64,000 bases of DNA from Datnioides undecimradiatus (Eukaryota; Chordata; Actinopteri; Lobotiformes; Datnioididae): the NCBI GenBank assembly GCA_008933995.1, contig WARS01000030.1, forward strand, positions 1,769,001 to 1,833,000, read 5' to 3'. Under the pieces are notes generated by a model. The model was given only the letters and a program-made list of their open reading frames with translations. It was not told the DNA's origin and ran no database searches. Shown in pieces: positions 40,001 to 51,299 of the stretch. The stretch's first letter is position 1. Each line of letters starts with the position of its first letter. The translations under genes were made by a program, and so were the position numbers.

Positions 40001-40716
40001 ATAGCTGTGATTCACTGAGGGATGGAGGGTCAGTGGATGGGCGGAGAAGTGTGACAGGGACAGAAACTGAGAGCGAAGTGGGGGGAGAGGGAGGGGGAGG
40101 AGGAGCAAACATATCTACAAACCATCCACATCCACATGTTATACACCCTTTACATCCCTTACATCTCAATAACCCCAACAATTTTCAGCACCCCAACTTT
40201 AATCCAAACAGTGCCAATAATCCCAATTTTAATAACGCTCAATTTAACCCAAACTCTAACTCCAACATGACATTCTCCCCCACTGTTACCTTTGCTCCTC
40301 CCTTCCACCCCCACCCTCAGGCCATTACCACCATCAGGGTCACCCCAGTCGAGGGAACAGCTGCCAGTAGTGACGGTGGCTCAGACTGCCAGTCAGTTGC
40401 CTCCTCCAGCCGTGAGTCAACCCTTAGAAGGAAGAGTGGCTCTCACATCGTCCATGTCCCTGATCGGGGGCCCACCCCCGACCTCCACAGCAATCATCCC
40501 CTTTGTGATGACAGTAACCGCCTCGATAATGAAAGCAACAATCGTTTTCAAGAAAACCTTCGAAATTTTCAAGAAAACCCCATCCATCCTAACCACCCCA
40601 ACCGGCAGTTGATGGGGATGTTTGGCCGTCCAAGCCCTACCCCTCCCCCTACCTTACCTCGGCCAATCCTGACTCATACTCCGCCTCCTACTCTGGGGTT
40701 GGCCTATAAAGAATGA
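13054..40716 (+). CDS. plppr4: Phospholipid phosphatase-related protein 4 (PRG-1)
   Basis: A six-pass membrane protein of the lipid phosphate phosphatase superfamily; in mammals it sits at glutamatergic synapses and modulates lysophosphatidate signalling. Coding exons: 13054-13137, 22977-23162, 25037-25166, 25411-25606, 27393-27450, 28007-28180, 31177-31312, 32478-32706, 36113-36728, 38572-38716 and 39815-40716. All have GT/AG borders and the phases agree, giving 951 residues (human 763). Exons 1-7 encode the membrane core and the long cytosolic tail follows. The PSQH motif (203-206) and TR…H…D (250-261) stand where active enzymes have PSGH and SR…H…D, and the first catalytic motif is missing, as in the whole PLPPR family. 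Tail blocks [47 protein letters not shown] and the ending AYKE identify PLPPR4 rather than PLPPR3. The extra length is mostly an Asn/His/Pro-rich insertion in the last exon. Teleosts have two copies (a and b); which one this is cannot be told. Confidence 0.96.
13152..13174. repeat. (TATC)n microsatellite next to the exon 1 donor
   Basis: About six TATC units begin roughly 15 bases after the plppr4 exon 1 donor (gag|gtgaaa). Length changes here could affect the start of intron 1. Confidence 0.85.
15312..15449 (-). mobile_element. tRNA-derived SINE, head portion, minus strand
   Basis: Read on the minus strand it begins GCTGTGGCTCAGAGGTAGAG (A box) and continues with GTTTAATCCCC (decayed B box), then AAGTGTCCTTGGGCAAGACA. 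This is the same family as the full copy at 43528. The 3' half is missing. Confidence 0.75.
15847..16349. mobile_element. Kolobok-like non-autonomous DNA transposon, copy 1 (complete ends)
   Basis: A 503-bp element flanked on both sides by TTAA (15843-15846 and 16350-16353). Its terminal inverted repeats are AGGGGACATATTATG on the left and the reverse complement on the right, with small differences inward. Inside, a frame starting at 16141 carries CSVVGC and KMKHKC, which looks like the start of a THAP zinc finger, then ends. TTAA targets plus a THAP domain are features of the Kolobok superfamily. The internal part is deleted relative to copies 2-4. Confidence 0.75.
16830..17320 (+). mobile_element. 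Mariner-like transposase remnant, internally deleted
   Basis: Near 16972-17080 the plus strand reads [21 protein letters not shown], then LLEDDKR in the same frame. This matches the helix-turn-helix start of mariner-type transposases. About 100 bases on, in another frame, [10 protein letters not shown] resembles their C-terminal end; the catalytic middle is gone. The copy carries shifts and stops, and no terminal repeats were identified. Confidence 0.55.
17425..18110 (+). mobile_element. LINE reverse transcriptase fragment, split by a solo LTR
   Basis: The left part ends with the reverse transcriptase block [10 protein letters not shown]. After the LTR the same domain resumes with [11 protein letters not shown] and then YTDDTQLF, which corresponds to the FADD-type active site (YxDD). 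The fragment is broken and 5'-truncated, in the same orientation as plppr4. The reading is interrupted exactly by the LTR and its target duplication. Confidence 0.7.
17519..17964. mobile_element. Solo LTR of a Gypsy-like retrotransposon (fossil)
   Basis: A 446-bp block starting TGTCATGG and ending CCTGACA, flanked by a 5-bp duplication CCCTC (17514-17518 and 17965-17969). It has the T-rich body and internal AATAAA-type region (near 17879) expected of a teleost LTR. There is no internal region or second LTR, so it is a solo LTR left by recombination. It lies inside an older LINE fragment, so it is the younger of the two. The intact duplication suggests moderate age. The assignment to Gypsy is from memory of similar fish LTRs. 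Confidence 0.75.
19199..20860 (-). mobile_element. Tc1-like DNA transposon fossil, minus strand
   Basis: Starts CAGTACTG right after a TA (19197-19198), as Tc1 elements do, followed by a typical inner inverted-repeat region (aaattcttaggcaggtgtga). On the minus strand near 20171-20205 the translation gives QQDNDPKHT, the second catalytic aspartate block of Tc1 transposases, and then NVIRNYLQC. Several stops and frame changes make it non-functional. The right end is decayed; cttttgaacatt near 20847 may be the remnant of the other terminal repeat. Copy 2 of the Kolobok-like element is inserted in it. Confidence 0.8.
19375..19943. mobile_element. Kolobok-like element, copy 2, nested in the Tc1 fossil
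   Basis: TTAA (19371-19374) is followed by the same AGGGGACATATTATG terminus. The THAP-like start recurs from 19601, with [13 protein letters not shown]. The right terminal repeat is absent and the copy ends near 'ttaaaacagc'. It retains about 250 bases of internal sequence that copy 1 has lost. Being inside the Tc1 element, it must be younger than it. Confidence 0.75.
22100..22520 (+). mobile_element. LINE fragment, C-terminal region
   Basis: Translations in shifting frames give [13 protein letters not shown] and later [16 protein letters not shown]. These look like the ends of teleost LINE ORF2 proteins (the F-L-G block, then L-K-T-R-T-x-x-L-K-N-S-F). A GA microsatellite (22227-22246) lies inside. 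The copy is much decayed and its boundaries are approximate. Confidence 0.45.
26088..26300. repeat. Dispersed teleost repeat (TTTATTTGTATTGCC… type)
   Basis: Begins attcaattttatttgtattg and continues with a 'ctttacatacagagcaggt' block and 'gagcagccatctgcc'. This order is seen in a very common fish interspersed repeat. The following purine-rich stretch to about 26800 may belong to the same or another element; I cannot classify it. It lies in plppr4 intron 4. Confidence 0.5.
27066..27200 (+). mobile_element. tRNA-derived SINE, head portion
   Basis: Contains GCAGCTGTGGCTCAGAGGTA (A box), GTTTAATCCCCGG (B-box region) and AAAGTGTCCTGGGGCAAGAC. Same family as 43528-43797, without the 3' tail. It lies about 190 bases before plppr4 exon 5. 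Confidence 0.75.
27570..27810 (+). mobile_element. Old SINE copy of the same family
   Basis: Retains ttggttgagcacgttgtcca, a gcaaggcactgaacc block, and a tail with 'gtaaagcactttgaga' and 'ccatttataaataataata'. It is more diverged than the neighbouring copy and lies in plppr4 intron 5. Confidence 0.55.
28908..29000 (+). mobile_element. SINE 3' tail fragment
   Basis: Carries 'gctttgaaaggtcaggtgac' and 'tagataagcgctct', the diagnostic tail of the SINE family. No tRNA-like head is present. Confidence 0.5.
30717..31061. mobile_element. Kolobok-like element, copy 3 (right end, next to exon 7)
   Basis: Shares a long internal stretch with copies 2 and 4 (for example 'agtagccatgttggatagc' and 'agataatgaaggtagagaat') and the right end with copy 1 (ACAATATGTCCCCT), followed by TTAA at 31062-31065. 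The left part is missing. Its end lies 115 bases before plppr4 exon 7, so it borders the likely branch-point region of that exon. Confidence 0.75.
38758..38955 (+). mobile_element. Diverged SINE copy
   Basis: Shows 'ggtggctgtcactcagaggg', 'aaagtgtctttgggccagac' and 'gaatgctgacaaatggaa', all in the SINE order. It is heavily decayed and begins about 40 bases after plppr4 exon 10. Confidence 0.5.
39342..39625 (-). mobile_element. LINE 3' end, minus strand
   Basis: Read on the minus strand it ends GGGATGAATAAAGTTTATCTATCTAT…, the poly(A)-signal-plus-short-repeat terminus of an abundant teleost LINE (Rex1-like, from memory). Upstream, the minus strand keeps a decayed protein end, for example a C-Y-K-L-Y-N-T-S-S segment. 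It lies in plppr4 intron 10, about 190 bases before the last exon. Confidence 0.5.
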
Positions 40717-43230
40717 TGTGGTCAGTAAGTAAGTTCATCCATCACACCTGTGATAAAAATGCACACTACTTTCTGTGGCCATACCGAACTTCAGATTGAA
40801 AGAAATATGAATTGAAATTTGGTCAGTCAACAGGGGATTACATATTAGTCCCACCCACAACCCCTCGTCTGACTGATTAGGTCACAGTTTATAGGTTAAT
40901 GAGTCCCTGCAGCATCCCAGCTGGTTTAGTAACCAACCAGATGAATGTTGTGTCATACTAAAAGATGTAGTGTGAGCTTATCAAAGCCTACTAGCAATAG
41001 TGTCATGCCTTAAAGAGTACAAACACAATTTGTTCAGCTGGCCATTTTCAACTTGGCCAATCAAGGATCCTGCCCAGGGCCCTAAACATTAAAGGTGAGT
41101 TTTATTCAACATTTTTTCTTATGTTTATTTACATCAAGGGATGCTGCATAAACCATTTTGTTTTGTTTTGTTTTTTACATAAATGTAATAAATTTAGTAC
41201 ATTTGCTTTAAGAAGAATGATTATGGCCTAAATAAACTGCTCAGCCTCAGACTCCCTCTTTCTTAAATCTGTACCATAACTCTTGGCCAGCCAAATGACT
41301 CTGTTCCCCTTTCCTTCAAATAATAGGTCAGCTGTAAATGGCAAATAGGAAGCATTCGTATCACATCTAAAATATATACATATACAATATATTCTTAGCT
41401 TTCATCCTGTCAGATGCAGGTAACAATATTGATACTTAAACTTTACAATGTTACCATACTAGTTGGAATTTTGCATTCAAAGCACATAAATGTGCCATAT
41501 TTGTACAAATGATTCTGTTGGTTCACTGTGGAAATTAAACCCATAGTTTCGAATTTTGTCTGGGCTACAAGGAGTTCCTTTTGGGCAATAACAGTATCTC
41601 TCAGTTCATGGTGGTATTGTATCTGTGTTGAATAAGAATAATTTTATGTAACATACAATGTGTTTAAATATAGTAAAACAAGCACTCTCTTTTTTAGATG
41701 CTGTGTTTTAATGATGTATAGTATATGAATTAACCGTCCGTGTAGTAGCTGTACTGAACATGAACACACACAGTAACTGAATCATCTAAACAAACTTAGA
41801 CCATACAAAAGTTCAAAGACTGAAGAAAGTGTTTTCTTTCTTTCTTTGGTTCAATGTCTAAACTAATCACAAGTCCCACTTTTAAGGTAAAAGTCATGAT
41901 ATGTTATGAAAAAGTAACAATATTGTGAAAATAACAGAAAAGAGGAAATTATTACAATAACAAAATGTAATTTAGCAACACAAAAAACTATACCAGCATG
42001 GAAGTAATTTACAAATGAGCCATTACAACAGAACAAGAGAGTTTATAAATTTAAGAAAATAAATGCATAATATTAAAATCTTAAAGCATAATTTACTAGA
42101 AAGTAAAAAGAATTGTCATTTAAAAAATTACAGAGTCATAATAATACATAATAATACATGAAGAAAGTCATAATTTAGTGATTTTTAATTATTAGTGTGT
42201 ATTGTATGTTTGGAGGGTTGAGTTTTAGCATTATCCAGAGTTACAGGTGACTTGACATGTCTGTCCTAAAATGTATGTTACATATATCTGAAGCCTATAA
42301 CTGTAGATTCTTAAATGACAACCCAACAGTTTGACAAGTAGGCAGAGAGGATACTGCCACCAGTTTACTAAAAAAAAAAAAAATAGTAATAGAAAATTAA
42401 TACAATTTGACAGTTGTATTCTAGAAATATAAATCTTAAGAAAATTTGAATTTTATTTTCATAATGTTGCGACGAAATGTTACAACTTTTTTTGTGAAAT
42501 TATAATGTATCATTGCGATTATGACTTTTTCTTCTAACAACTTTATTAATTTTGCTTGTCATTACTTTTGTCTCACTTAATTCATTCTTGAAATCAATAA
42601 TTTCCTCATTAGCAGTGAAAGCATAATATTCCACAATAACTTTGCTTGTGTATTCTTCATTTATAAAAGACTTAAGTGATAATTTTCTTAGCCCTGTGTT
42701 TACATTCTTGTTTAACACAGTGCCCAAATGCCATCAAACAAGAAGTCATGGACTGTGGGCTAGTGATGTACTTATACTGTGTTCGTATAGGGCTGCAATG
42801 GCTATTTGTAGTCAGTATTTTGATGGAAATCTGCCTGGAAATGTAAAGATCCTAACATTTGGATCATGTAGAATGTACAGAATTTGTAGAACTGTTTATT
42901 TGACAAAGCACAATAATTGCAGTTCGATTACAGTGGTATTTATAGCTTTGTACATATCTATAGAATATCTGCAATGTCTGACTTATGGTCAGATATGTTT
43001 TTGCTTATTGCATCTGTGGTTCTATGGGTATAATGATGATTTAGGTGTGTTGATGTGTTTTTTAATGGAATGGACAACTTGTTATACAGAGTATTTTATT
43101 TAAATGACCTGATATATCATATGCTGGAATGTGACAGATGCTTTTTAACTGCTACTTATCTCCTTTACATGTGTTGATGTGTTTAGACATATTTTATTTG
43201 CTGCCAAACAATAAAGAATGGACACAGATA
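40717..43230 (+). other. Probable plppr4 3' UTR
   Basis: AT-rich plus-strand sequence directly after the stop. It has candidate poly(A) signals at 41231 (cctaaataaactg) and 43210, and no splice-linked exon is recognised. A 153-codon frame at 42642-43103 lies here but resembles no protein. A UTR of up to 2.5 kb would be normal for a neuronal gene. Confidence 0.5.
43210..43215 (+). terminator. Candidate distal poly(A) signal of plppr4
   Basis: AATAAA in the context caaacaataaagaatgg, about 2.5 kb after the stop codon. It is one of several candidates. Confidence 0.35.
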
Positions 43231-43527
43231 AATAAGATGTAGAGCTTGCATGGAAGCAGCCTAATTGGTCAACAAAAACATGTACAGTGTTTGATGAAAA
43301 GTACTCTAGGGGGTTTCTGTGGTTTTTGTGGTAACCAATGATCTTTTGGACATTGTTGCTGTTATTTATTTTAGCTGGATGCTTGGAGGGAACAGGCAGT
43401 AGTAGGTGTGAATCTGAAGTGCGATCAAAATGTTTTTTAGTTTCTGCTCGTCCTGGACATAGAACAGTAGGATAATGGGCGTGCAGCAGCTGTTACCAAT
43501 AACTGTTACAAGTAATAAAACTGATTT

Positions 43528-43797
43528 GCGGCTGTGGCTCAGTGGTAGAGTGGGTTGTCCACCTATCAGAGGATTGGTGGTTTGATCCCTGGTTCCTCTG
43601 GGCTGCTTGCCGAAGTGTCCTTGGGCAAGACACTAACAACTCCTAATTGCCCCTGATGCTGTGTCATCGGTATGAATGGATTAGATTTCCTTTGTTTCCT
43701 TAGTTCCACTTGGTGTGAATGCTGACTTGTAATGCAAAAGCGCTTGAAGTCGTCAGATGACTAGAAAAGCGCTATATAAGTACAAGCCATTTACCAG
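43528..43797 (+). mobile_element. Full-length tRNA-derived SINE
   Basis: The best copy of the family in the window. It has A box TGGCTCAGTGG (43534-43544), B-box-like GTTTGATCC (43580-43588), a middle with AGTGTCCTTGGGCAAGACAC, and the tail CTAGAAAAGCGCTATATAAG followed by ccatttacc. The tail resembles a LINE 3' end, which would explain its mobilisation. At least six shorter relatives occur in the window, and this one is the least decayed. Confidence 0.85.
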
Positions 43798-46312
43798 TTT
43801 ACCATTTGCATCACACAGAGTTACATGATTTTATGTGACCTCTGAATGGTCACATAAAAGCATCTGCTTCAAGGGGAATGGAGACCACATTGAAGTAATG
43901 TATAGTTTTTGTTTTTATTAGGGTTAGTCTGAAAACATCTTGATCTTTGCCCTCTTTTTGGAGTGGGATAATTTATAGTGGGGGGTAAGCTGCAGCCCTA
44001 TATTTTTAGTAAGCACTGTAATTTGCTTAGTTTTGTCAATTTAAAATAAAATCAGAATATACATTTAATCTTTCAATGATAAGAAATATGATGTGAAAGA
44101 TGATTATGATGAAAAAGATTAATGAGCTTGATGTACAGTAAAAATGGACTACTGCAGGAATTTCTTTTTATGGTCATCATTCATTTTAAGCATGTATAAG
44201 TTATTTAAAGTTAGTTTACTAAGTGATGTTTTCTACTATTGTGATTGTGCCACTATAGAGCAGCACAGTTTATTTATATATGTGGCTAAGGAAAATCATA
44301 TTGTTTACTGCAGACTAAGAAATACTCCTACAACAAAATATTAAATAAAACACATCCAGGACTAGTGCTAAATAATTACATTTAAGAACACACTTCATAA
44401 ATTCTGTAGAGTAGAGTAACATACGGAATTAAAACATGACAATCAATTTGCTAGCTATAATAACAACTATCATTGGAAAATTTGCTGTGTTGTTGATGTT
44501 CAACCAAAGGTGTTCCTTTTGATATTGGAAACACTGCAGTTTGTCTTTTTGCCACTTAAAAAGATCATTTCAAACAGATAGCTCACTTTTTAGTAGTCAA
44601 GTATTAATCATGAATGGTGAAACAGTATTACATAAAAGTTGAATTGCCCTCCAGCTTCACAGTGCAACTGCATATTATCTGGATTTGTTATGTTATGTTA
44701 CACAATAATGGATACGATTGAAAATTTGACAAACTGCACAAATTACTGAGCCCTGGCTGTAGCCTAGCTTTATTTACGTGTAGGTAAAACAAAGTGTTTA
44801 CCACAGGAGTTCTATGGTTAGAGTCTGACTTTGACAGGTAGATGTACCTGGATTTTCTTTCAGTTCCAACCCAGAAACCCCAAATCTTGCTAAAAATTTC
44901 TATTTTTTATTTTAATTTTTTAAATTTTTATTAATTTTTTTGTTACAATTTCAGAGAAACAGAACAGAATTAAATAGTTTTAAGGGTCTCCACAGTAGTG
45001 TTGTTATTATTATAACACATTCTGGAGGAATCCTGCAAAGTTTATTGTTTGTTCACTTCCACCACATCTCAGCTTCAGTGTTCATGAAGAATTTTAGTGT
45101 TAAATGTGAACTGAGATACAGTAAAATAGCTCCTATAAAAACAAATAATGATACATAAATATGTTATTCCTGTGTATGGTCTTGAAGACATAGAGGTATA
45201 TTTTAATATGATAGATGCTGTGGAATGTGGTTTGCAATTAAACACAAGAAATAAGATGTTATCAAATTTGATGTAAAAGGCTTGTCAGTGAATTATAGTT
45301 TCATTTAATGTGTAGTTAAATTCAAATTGCAGCTGAAGTATTGGTTCATGAGTTTTATATGTTATGTTTCAGTTCATATCATATGTCATAATGTGTTTTA
45401 TAAATTTGTTCTCATCTGAATCATCTTTTTTGATACTGATATTGTTTTTGTTCTCTTACCTATTAAGAAGTCATTGTTACTAAAATTCATTTTCTGCACT
45501 GGTCATTTTAAAACCATGGCTGCAGATCGATGTGTTTTGAATTAAGATAATGGGAAGCAATTAGATTATGAAGACACTTGAGAGAATGGCAATGAACCAA
45601 GAAGACATGGGTGTATGCTAAAATATGGTTTGAATAAAACAGACTACATTGTAGTTCAAACAATTTGTGGACACCAAAATAAAACTGTGCATAGTTTCAA
45701 GCACAGTGATTGCATTGACACTCCAGGCACACCTTAATGTGCTGACAAGTTACCAGCAAAGTTTTGCAGGTTTGCAAATGCAAGCTCAAGAATGATCATT
45801 TTCTGGAAGAATGTCACAGTGTCTGATTATTGCTGCCACATAAGTAGGGCCCAATAACTGAAATGCGTATCTATGTCTAATTTAGCCACAGGAAATCATG
45901 CTTTATCCACTATTAGCTTTTGACTATGTTGTAATGAGATGTATTAATTTGCTAATTTTAAATAAGTAATTTTAGTTGTATTTTTTAATTTGCATTTGCA
46001 GAAGTGAATATTCTATAAAATTCAGATGATATTCAGACATTTCTGAAGCCTGTCTTACACTGTCATCAGCTAATTGCTTCAGCATGTAAATCCATAGAAC
46101 TCCCAGACAAAACTTGTTTTGTTTCTGGAAGAATTTCAACAGTCAAATTTTAATTTAGACTTTTGATTTGTTTATGTGAAAGGGATCTTTTTATAGCTGC
46201 TTGCTATATTTGTTGCTAATTACCATGGCAACCATCTCCATTTCTCAGTTCATTTAGTCCTAACAGTTGATCCTACAACCTGCCAAGAAGAAAGTGTTTT
46301 TCTATACTGTCA

Positions 46313-46376
46313 CTCAAGTGACAATTAAAAGATAAAAGATACTATTGATGGTAGTATCTTTTAACTGTCACTTGAG
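46313..46376. repeat. Near-perfect hairpin, 25-base arms with one short bulge
   Basis: The left arm starts CTCAAGTGACA and the right arm ends TGTCACTTGAG. The arms pair along 25 bases (one mismatch) if a repeated AAAAGAT on the left side is looped out, and the loop is about seven bases (ttgatgg). No known gene overlaps it. It may be a small foldback transposon or a transcribed stem-loop. Confidence 0.8.
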
Positions 46377-49300
46377 GATCCTAAAAGGAGTCAAACGTGA
46401 TTGACTCTTTGAATTTGTACTACAAGTTAGCCAGGGAACCAGCTTTTGAAATTCAGTTTTCTATGACTTTCTGTGATGCATTACAGCAGACGGGTCAGAT
46501 CAGGACTTTCATGTACTTACAAACATGCTGATTCAGTGGGAAGCTATTTGTTTCTCATCTGACAAAGGACTCCAGGACTACATAATGGTTGTGAGCAAAC
46601 TGACTGACTGTATTCACAAAAAAGTCTTATCTTGAAGATTATTTTTTAAAAATAAAGTAGATGAGAATATTTTACACAATCTATCTCTTTCTTTGACATA
46701 TGATCAAGGCAGTGGGCTTTCCTGAAGATTGTCTAACAAGACTGTAACTATATAAATAAGGCAATACTATTGTCGCATGTCCAACTGGACCTAGTCACAG
46801 AGTATTATACAGAATAAACTCAGCAAAGCTCTTGGATTTTTATTGTGGGTTCAAGTTTGGTGGGTATTCTTTTCAGATTTGTATAGTAATCATTTGAGCT
46901 ATAAGCTGAATGATCAGCAGTTCACTAACAGATTAGTGGTATTTTGCGGTTTTCCACTGCTATAAATGGACCTTTGTATCTTTATACATCTTTATACTGT
47001 GTATATCTCTTGATTATGAGTCCATGTTAATAGTTTTGGTTGTTAGCTTGGTGGAAAATGCTAATATTAGGCATAGAATAAAAGATATTCTTTGCCAGGC
47101 CTGGAGTCATTCACCTACAAATCCATCCATTTACAACATGAGCAGTGTTCAGTCTACAGTCAACCAGTTTTTATACACTGTTTAATTTGCAAGGACTTAA
47201 ACTCCATTTTGAGGTTTCAATGGCTAGGCCTCACATCTGACAAACTAAAAAGCTAAATGCTTTTTAAGAGAAATAGAAAACGATTGCGACATGTGAATAC
47301 TTTGTGGCAAGGAAGTACTGCCTTTTATATGCAGAAACCTTGAGCAGAAGCATTTTCTGGCTGGGTGAGAAGGAGAGAAAAAAGAAAGGGGGGAGTAAAA
47401 CATTGAGTTGGTATTAATACGATTACAATGCATACAGATGAAGAGGCAGGGAAGAGGAACTTATAGGATCATAGGAAGGCCCCCTTCAGTCTAGGCCTAC
47501 CTTCAAAACAAAAGGATGGATCTGGGATAACCTGAGCTAGGCTTCACTATAAGCTTTATTAAAGACAAAGGTTTTGAGCCTACAATTTAATGTGAACAGA
47601 GTATCCAAGTAACCCTGCATTCTGGTAAGAGTTTAAGAGACAAGTGAATCTGATTTCTTCTGTTCCGTGAATACAAGTTGTGATCAAAATGTTCTTAGGA
47701 ATAAACATTCCTGATTCCAGTCACACCCTGGAAGTTGCACTATGTGACCCCTCTAAATACCATCAGTGATATGTGCTCAGTGTTCATTGGATGTCCTCAT
47801 GTCTTCCATCAATGCGCTGGGTGAGTGTTGGCACTGCCAAAAAATAGTGTGTTCTGTGTACCTGCTATGTACTGGACCCATCGCACACAATTTTTCTCCA
47901 TGGAACACTGACTTCCTTCTTTGACAGTATGAACGTTTCTTCCACTAAGACTGTTGTTTGTCATCCCTACCTGATATTGAATCAGGTTTTGATGGTTGCT
48001 TACTGTTGTTAACAGTTGTGTGTGGGTAGCATCACAGATGCATTACTGAAACTAGTTACATTATTGCCTCTAACTGGTGATTGTGCAGCTGCAGCTTGCT
48101 CCCTTTTTACCAGGACATACTGCATTCAGGAACAGCAGACACATCAGAAAACATCTTGATCACACCTTGTAATAATATTCTGTTTAACCATATGTTGGTA
48201 TAATCAAGTCTATGAACATGTATACAACAGCGACTGTATACTGTCAATGGCAGATATCCTAAAGTATCTGTTTTCCAGTGGTGCCGCTGTAACAAAATAA
48301 AAGTTTGATATCAAACCTGTCTGTCACAGTTTGTACTTATTTCATTCTGATTTCATGGATATCATATAACAGCTGAAGGAACTGCACTGAAATTAGGTTT
48401 AGGTTGAATATTTGATAGATACTCTCTGGATTCAGATATGTCAAGCCAATATTTGGCAAACAGAAATCACAAAATTAAGTTCATTTTTAATATGTAAAGG
48501 TAGGTAAATAGGTAAATATCCTCCATATTTGAAACGGTATTTATTCTTCTTACGTATAGTTGAAATATTAAAGGAATCTCTCCACCATCTCCAGCTCCTA
48601 AACATAGAGTATGAAGACTTTCAGTTTACTTGATCACATAGGGTTAAATGAAGAGAATCAAAAGGTAATGAAACCTTAAAGCTGTTTCTTGTTGGCACAA
48701 TTATTTTGTGTGTGGTGTAGCTCAAAAGTCACTTTTAAGTTGCGTACTTGCAAAAATTTCAGAAAGGGCCCAACAGAGAAGGAAAAGAAAGGATGTGAAT
48801 TCATTAATGGAAGCCACTCTGATTATTATTAGCATATTGAGTGACAGTTATAGGGCCAAGTTATAATATTATAAGGTCACTTAAATCTGGATCACATTTG
48901 AAGAGGAAGAAAAAAATGGGATGGGATGTAGAAATGATGACTAACACATTTACTGGTTTGCAGATTTAAAATGAAATATACGACATTTACTTTACAAATT
49001 TCTCTCTCATCTCTTTTTACCTCAGTTTACCCTCTCCCTCTGTCTTGCTTATTCACCCTCAAGCTCTGCCCACTCCCCTTGTTGCTGCTGCAACCCTGCA
49101 ATCTCAGTTGAGTTTCCATGGCAATAACTTGAAGAGGAGCAGAGAAACCAAAGAGACTCGGGGGGGGTGGGGGGGGTAAGAGGTGGATAATAGATAGAAA
49201 AAGACAGAGATATGCTTTATGCATATCTGAACAAATATTCAATCTTGTGTTCATGTAATGTGTTTTTTCTATTGTATGCTTATGTTACACTGTGTGTATG

Positions 49301-51299
49301 TATTTGTGTACACACTGCAGACAAAAGTATTTATTAGCTGGTCAGAGAAATTCACCATAACAACTATGCCAGAGAGTTCAATACACTGAAGCACCATAAA
49401 TACACACAGTCTTGAATGTGTATAATCCACCATTTAGGGAAAAGCAGCAATCAATGTTGAGTGGTTTGCACATTCAGGAGAAAGGATAACCTCAGTCTTA
49501 TTTGACAAACTAGTGCTTGTTTACCCTAAAGTTCAGAGATTTCATCAATTTCTTTTTGTGGCAGTGCAACAGGGTGGAATACTGTCATCAGTGTGCCACA
49601 TAAGGAACACAACAGGTTGGATGCAAAATGCAGACTCTGCAAATTAGTGAGGGCACAGGAAGAGTCAGAGTCCATAAAGCAAGCAAAGCCCATGAAAACC
49701 AAAAATCCAAAATAGTGAGTAAAACACAAAGCATTCTCAGGAAAACACGTGAAACCGTGGCTGGAATGTAAAGCACATGGTATCAGGATGATCTGGCAGG
49801 TAACATAGAGAATGACAATACACACAATAACAGGCAGCCATGAGCAAATAAGACACAAAGTTGAAACTGATGAACCGAAAATTAACACAGGCTGGAAACC
49901 ACAGGAAGCAGCTACACACTAGGGAAAATGCTCGCAAATGAAACATAACAAGAATGAAAACTCAAAACCATAGTTTGTTCATTGGGGTGGCATTTTTTAG
50001 ATAACGAACTGATGAATGAATCTACATGTAGTGATAATGGAAGTTAACAAACAGCTAGTAGAGTGGTCAAAGTCATGTCTGTATGTCTATATGACACAAA
50101 AACGTTTTGTGACACTGTAACATAAGACTACTTCTGCAAGATACCACTTATTGGGAAAATGTTTAAGGTTTAAGCATTTAAACAAGCAACTATTGCTATT
50201 ACATGTCAGCCTTTTTGGCATATATCACTCTTTGGAATAGGCCCTCTACTCCAATTTCTTGATTTCTTTTTGTCAGTGTTTTCCAGTAGTGCTACATTCT
50301 GATGTAACTACATCAGTGTTTAAGACATTTTTCTTTTTTTCTTTGAACTAAGATAACAGTCTTCAGGTCTTCTTGGGTAGCTTGGTTTTGTTGCTTGAGT
50401 GGGTGATTAGAAATGTGGACAGCAAGTGGTAGAAAACAAGTGTTCAAGGCTATTATCAAATAGAAATGGTTTACAGACAATATATGCAAGACTGCATTGA
50501 TGTTTGAAACTGGTTAATCAACTGAGTAGAAATTTTTTGATTTGTGTATAATTACCACATATAATAATAATAATAATCACTGGCTTTAATTACATTAGAG
50601 GCATTCAATATGTAAGGTACATGGATATATAGAAAGTGACCTGTCATATACATGGCACAGAACAAACCAGCAAACACTGCCTTAAGCAGCTTAGATGGCC
50701 AGTTCTCCAGACAATAAAAATCAATATAGTAGTAAAAATGTTTTAAATAACATTTTTAATTGTTTTGATTTTTCATATACAGTTGTAATCAGGAAACAAC
50801 CTGACATTGGTAAATTGTTATAGAAGAGTAGGAACCTGAATATAATCAGAATTTACATTGATATAATGTATGTTGATGGATGTGATGCTATACTTAACCT
50901 TCTGATAAAGACTGCATTAGAGATCTTTGGAGTCAGTCAACATATCTGTCCCAGTAAGCAGAATATGAAATTTGTTGATACCTGTGTAATAGAAATGTGC
51001 TACAGGACCCTAGGTCAACTGACTTTACACAACCTTATATTAAAGCCAAATTATACACGATTATTTTACCTTAAACAACTTAGCCTCTTCAGTGACACTG
51101 ATAACAGTAATCAAACAGCACCGGCTAGATCGAATGGTAAGGGATGTATATCTGACACCAGCGCCAAACTGAAATTCAGTGGATTAAAAAGTACTGTTGT
51201 TGACAAGCTGAATTTTTTAGCATGGAAAAGGTGTAAACATTTCCTCCTCTGCAAGCTAGGGTCCTCTACCAGGCTGAGAACGAGGGTTCTCATGATATC

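Noticed and set aside
13054-40716. The membrane gene as PLPPR3 rather than PLPPR4
   Set aside because: [23 protein letters not shown] and the ending AYKE match PLPPR4. PLPPR3 has a poly-Glu tract and different tail blocks.
42642-43103. Plus-strand 153-codon frame
   Set aside because: Lies in the probable plppr4 3' UTR, resembles no family, and reads like translated AT-rich DNA (many Tyr, Cys and Phe).
49490-49960. Purine-rich plus strand giving long Phe/Cys/Leu minus-strand frames
   Set aside because: It looks like non-coding repeat sequence, possibly of retroelement origin, but without ends or a recognisable domain I cannot classify it.
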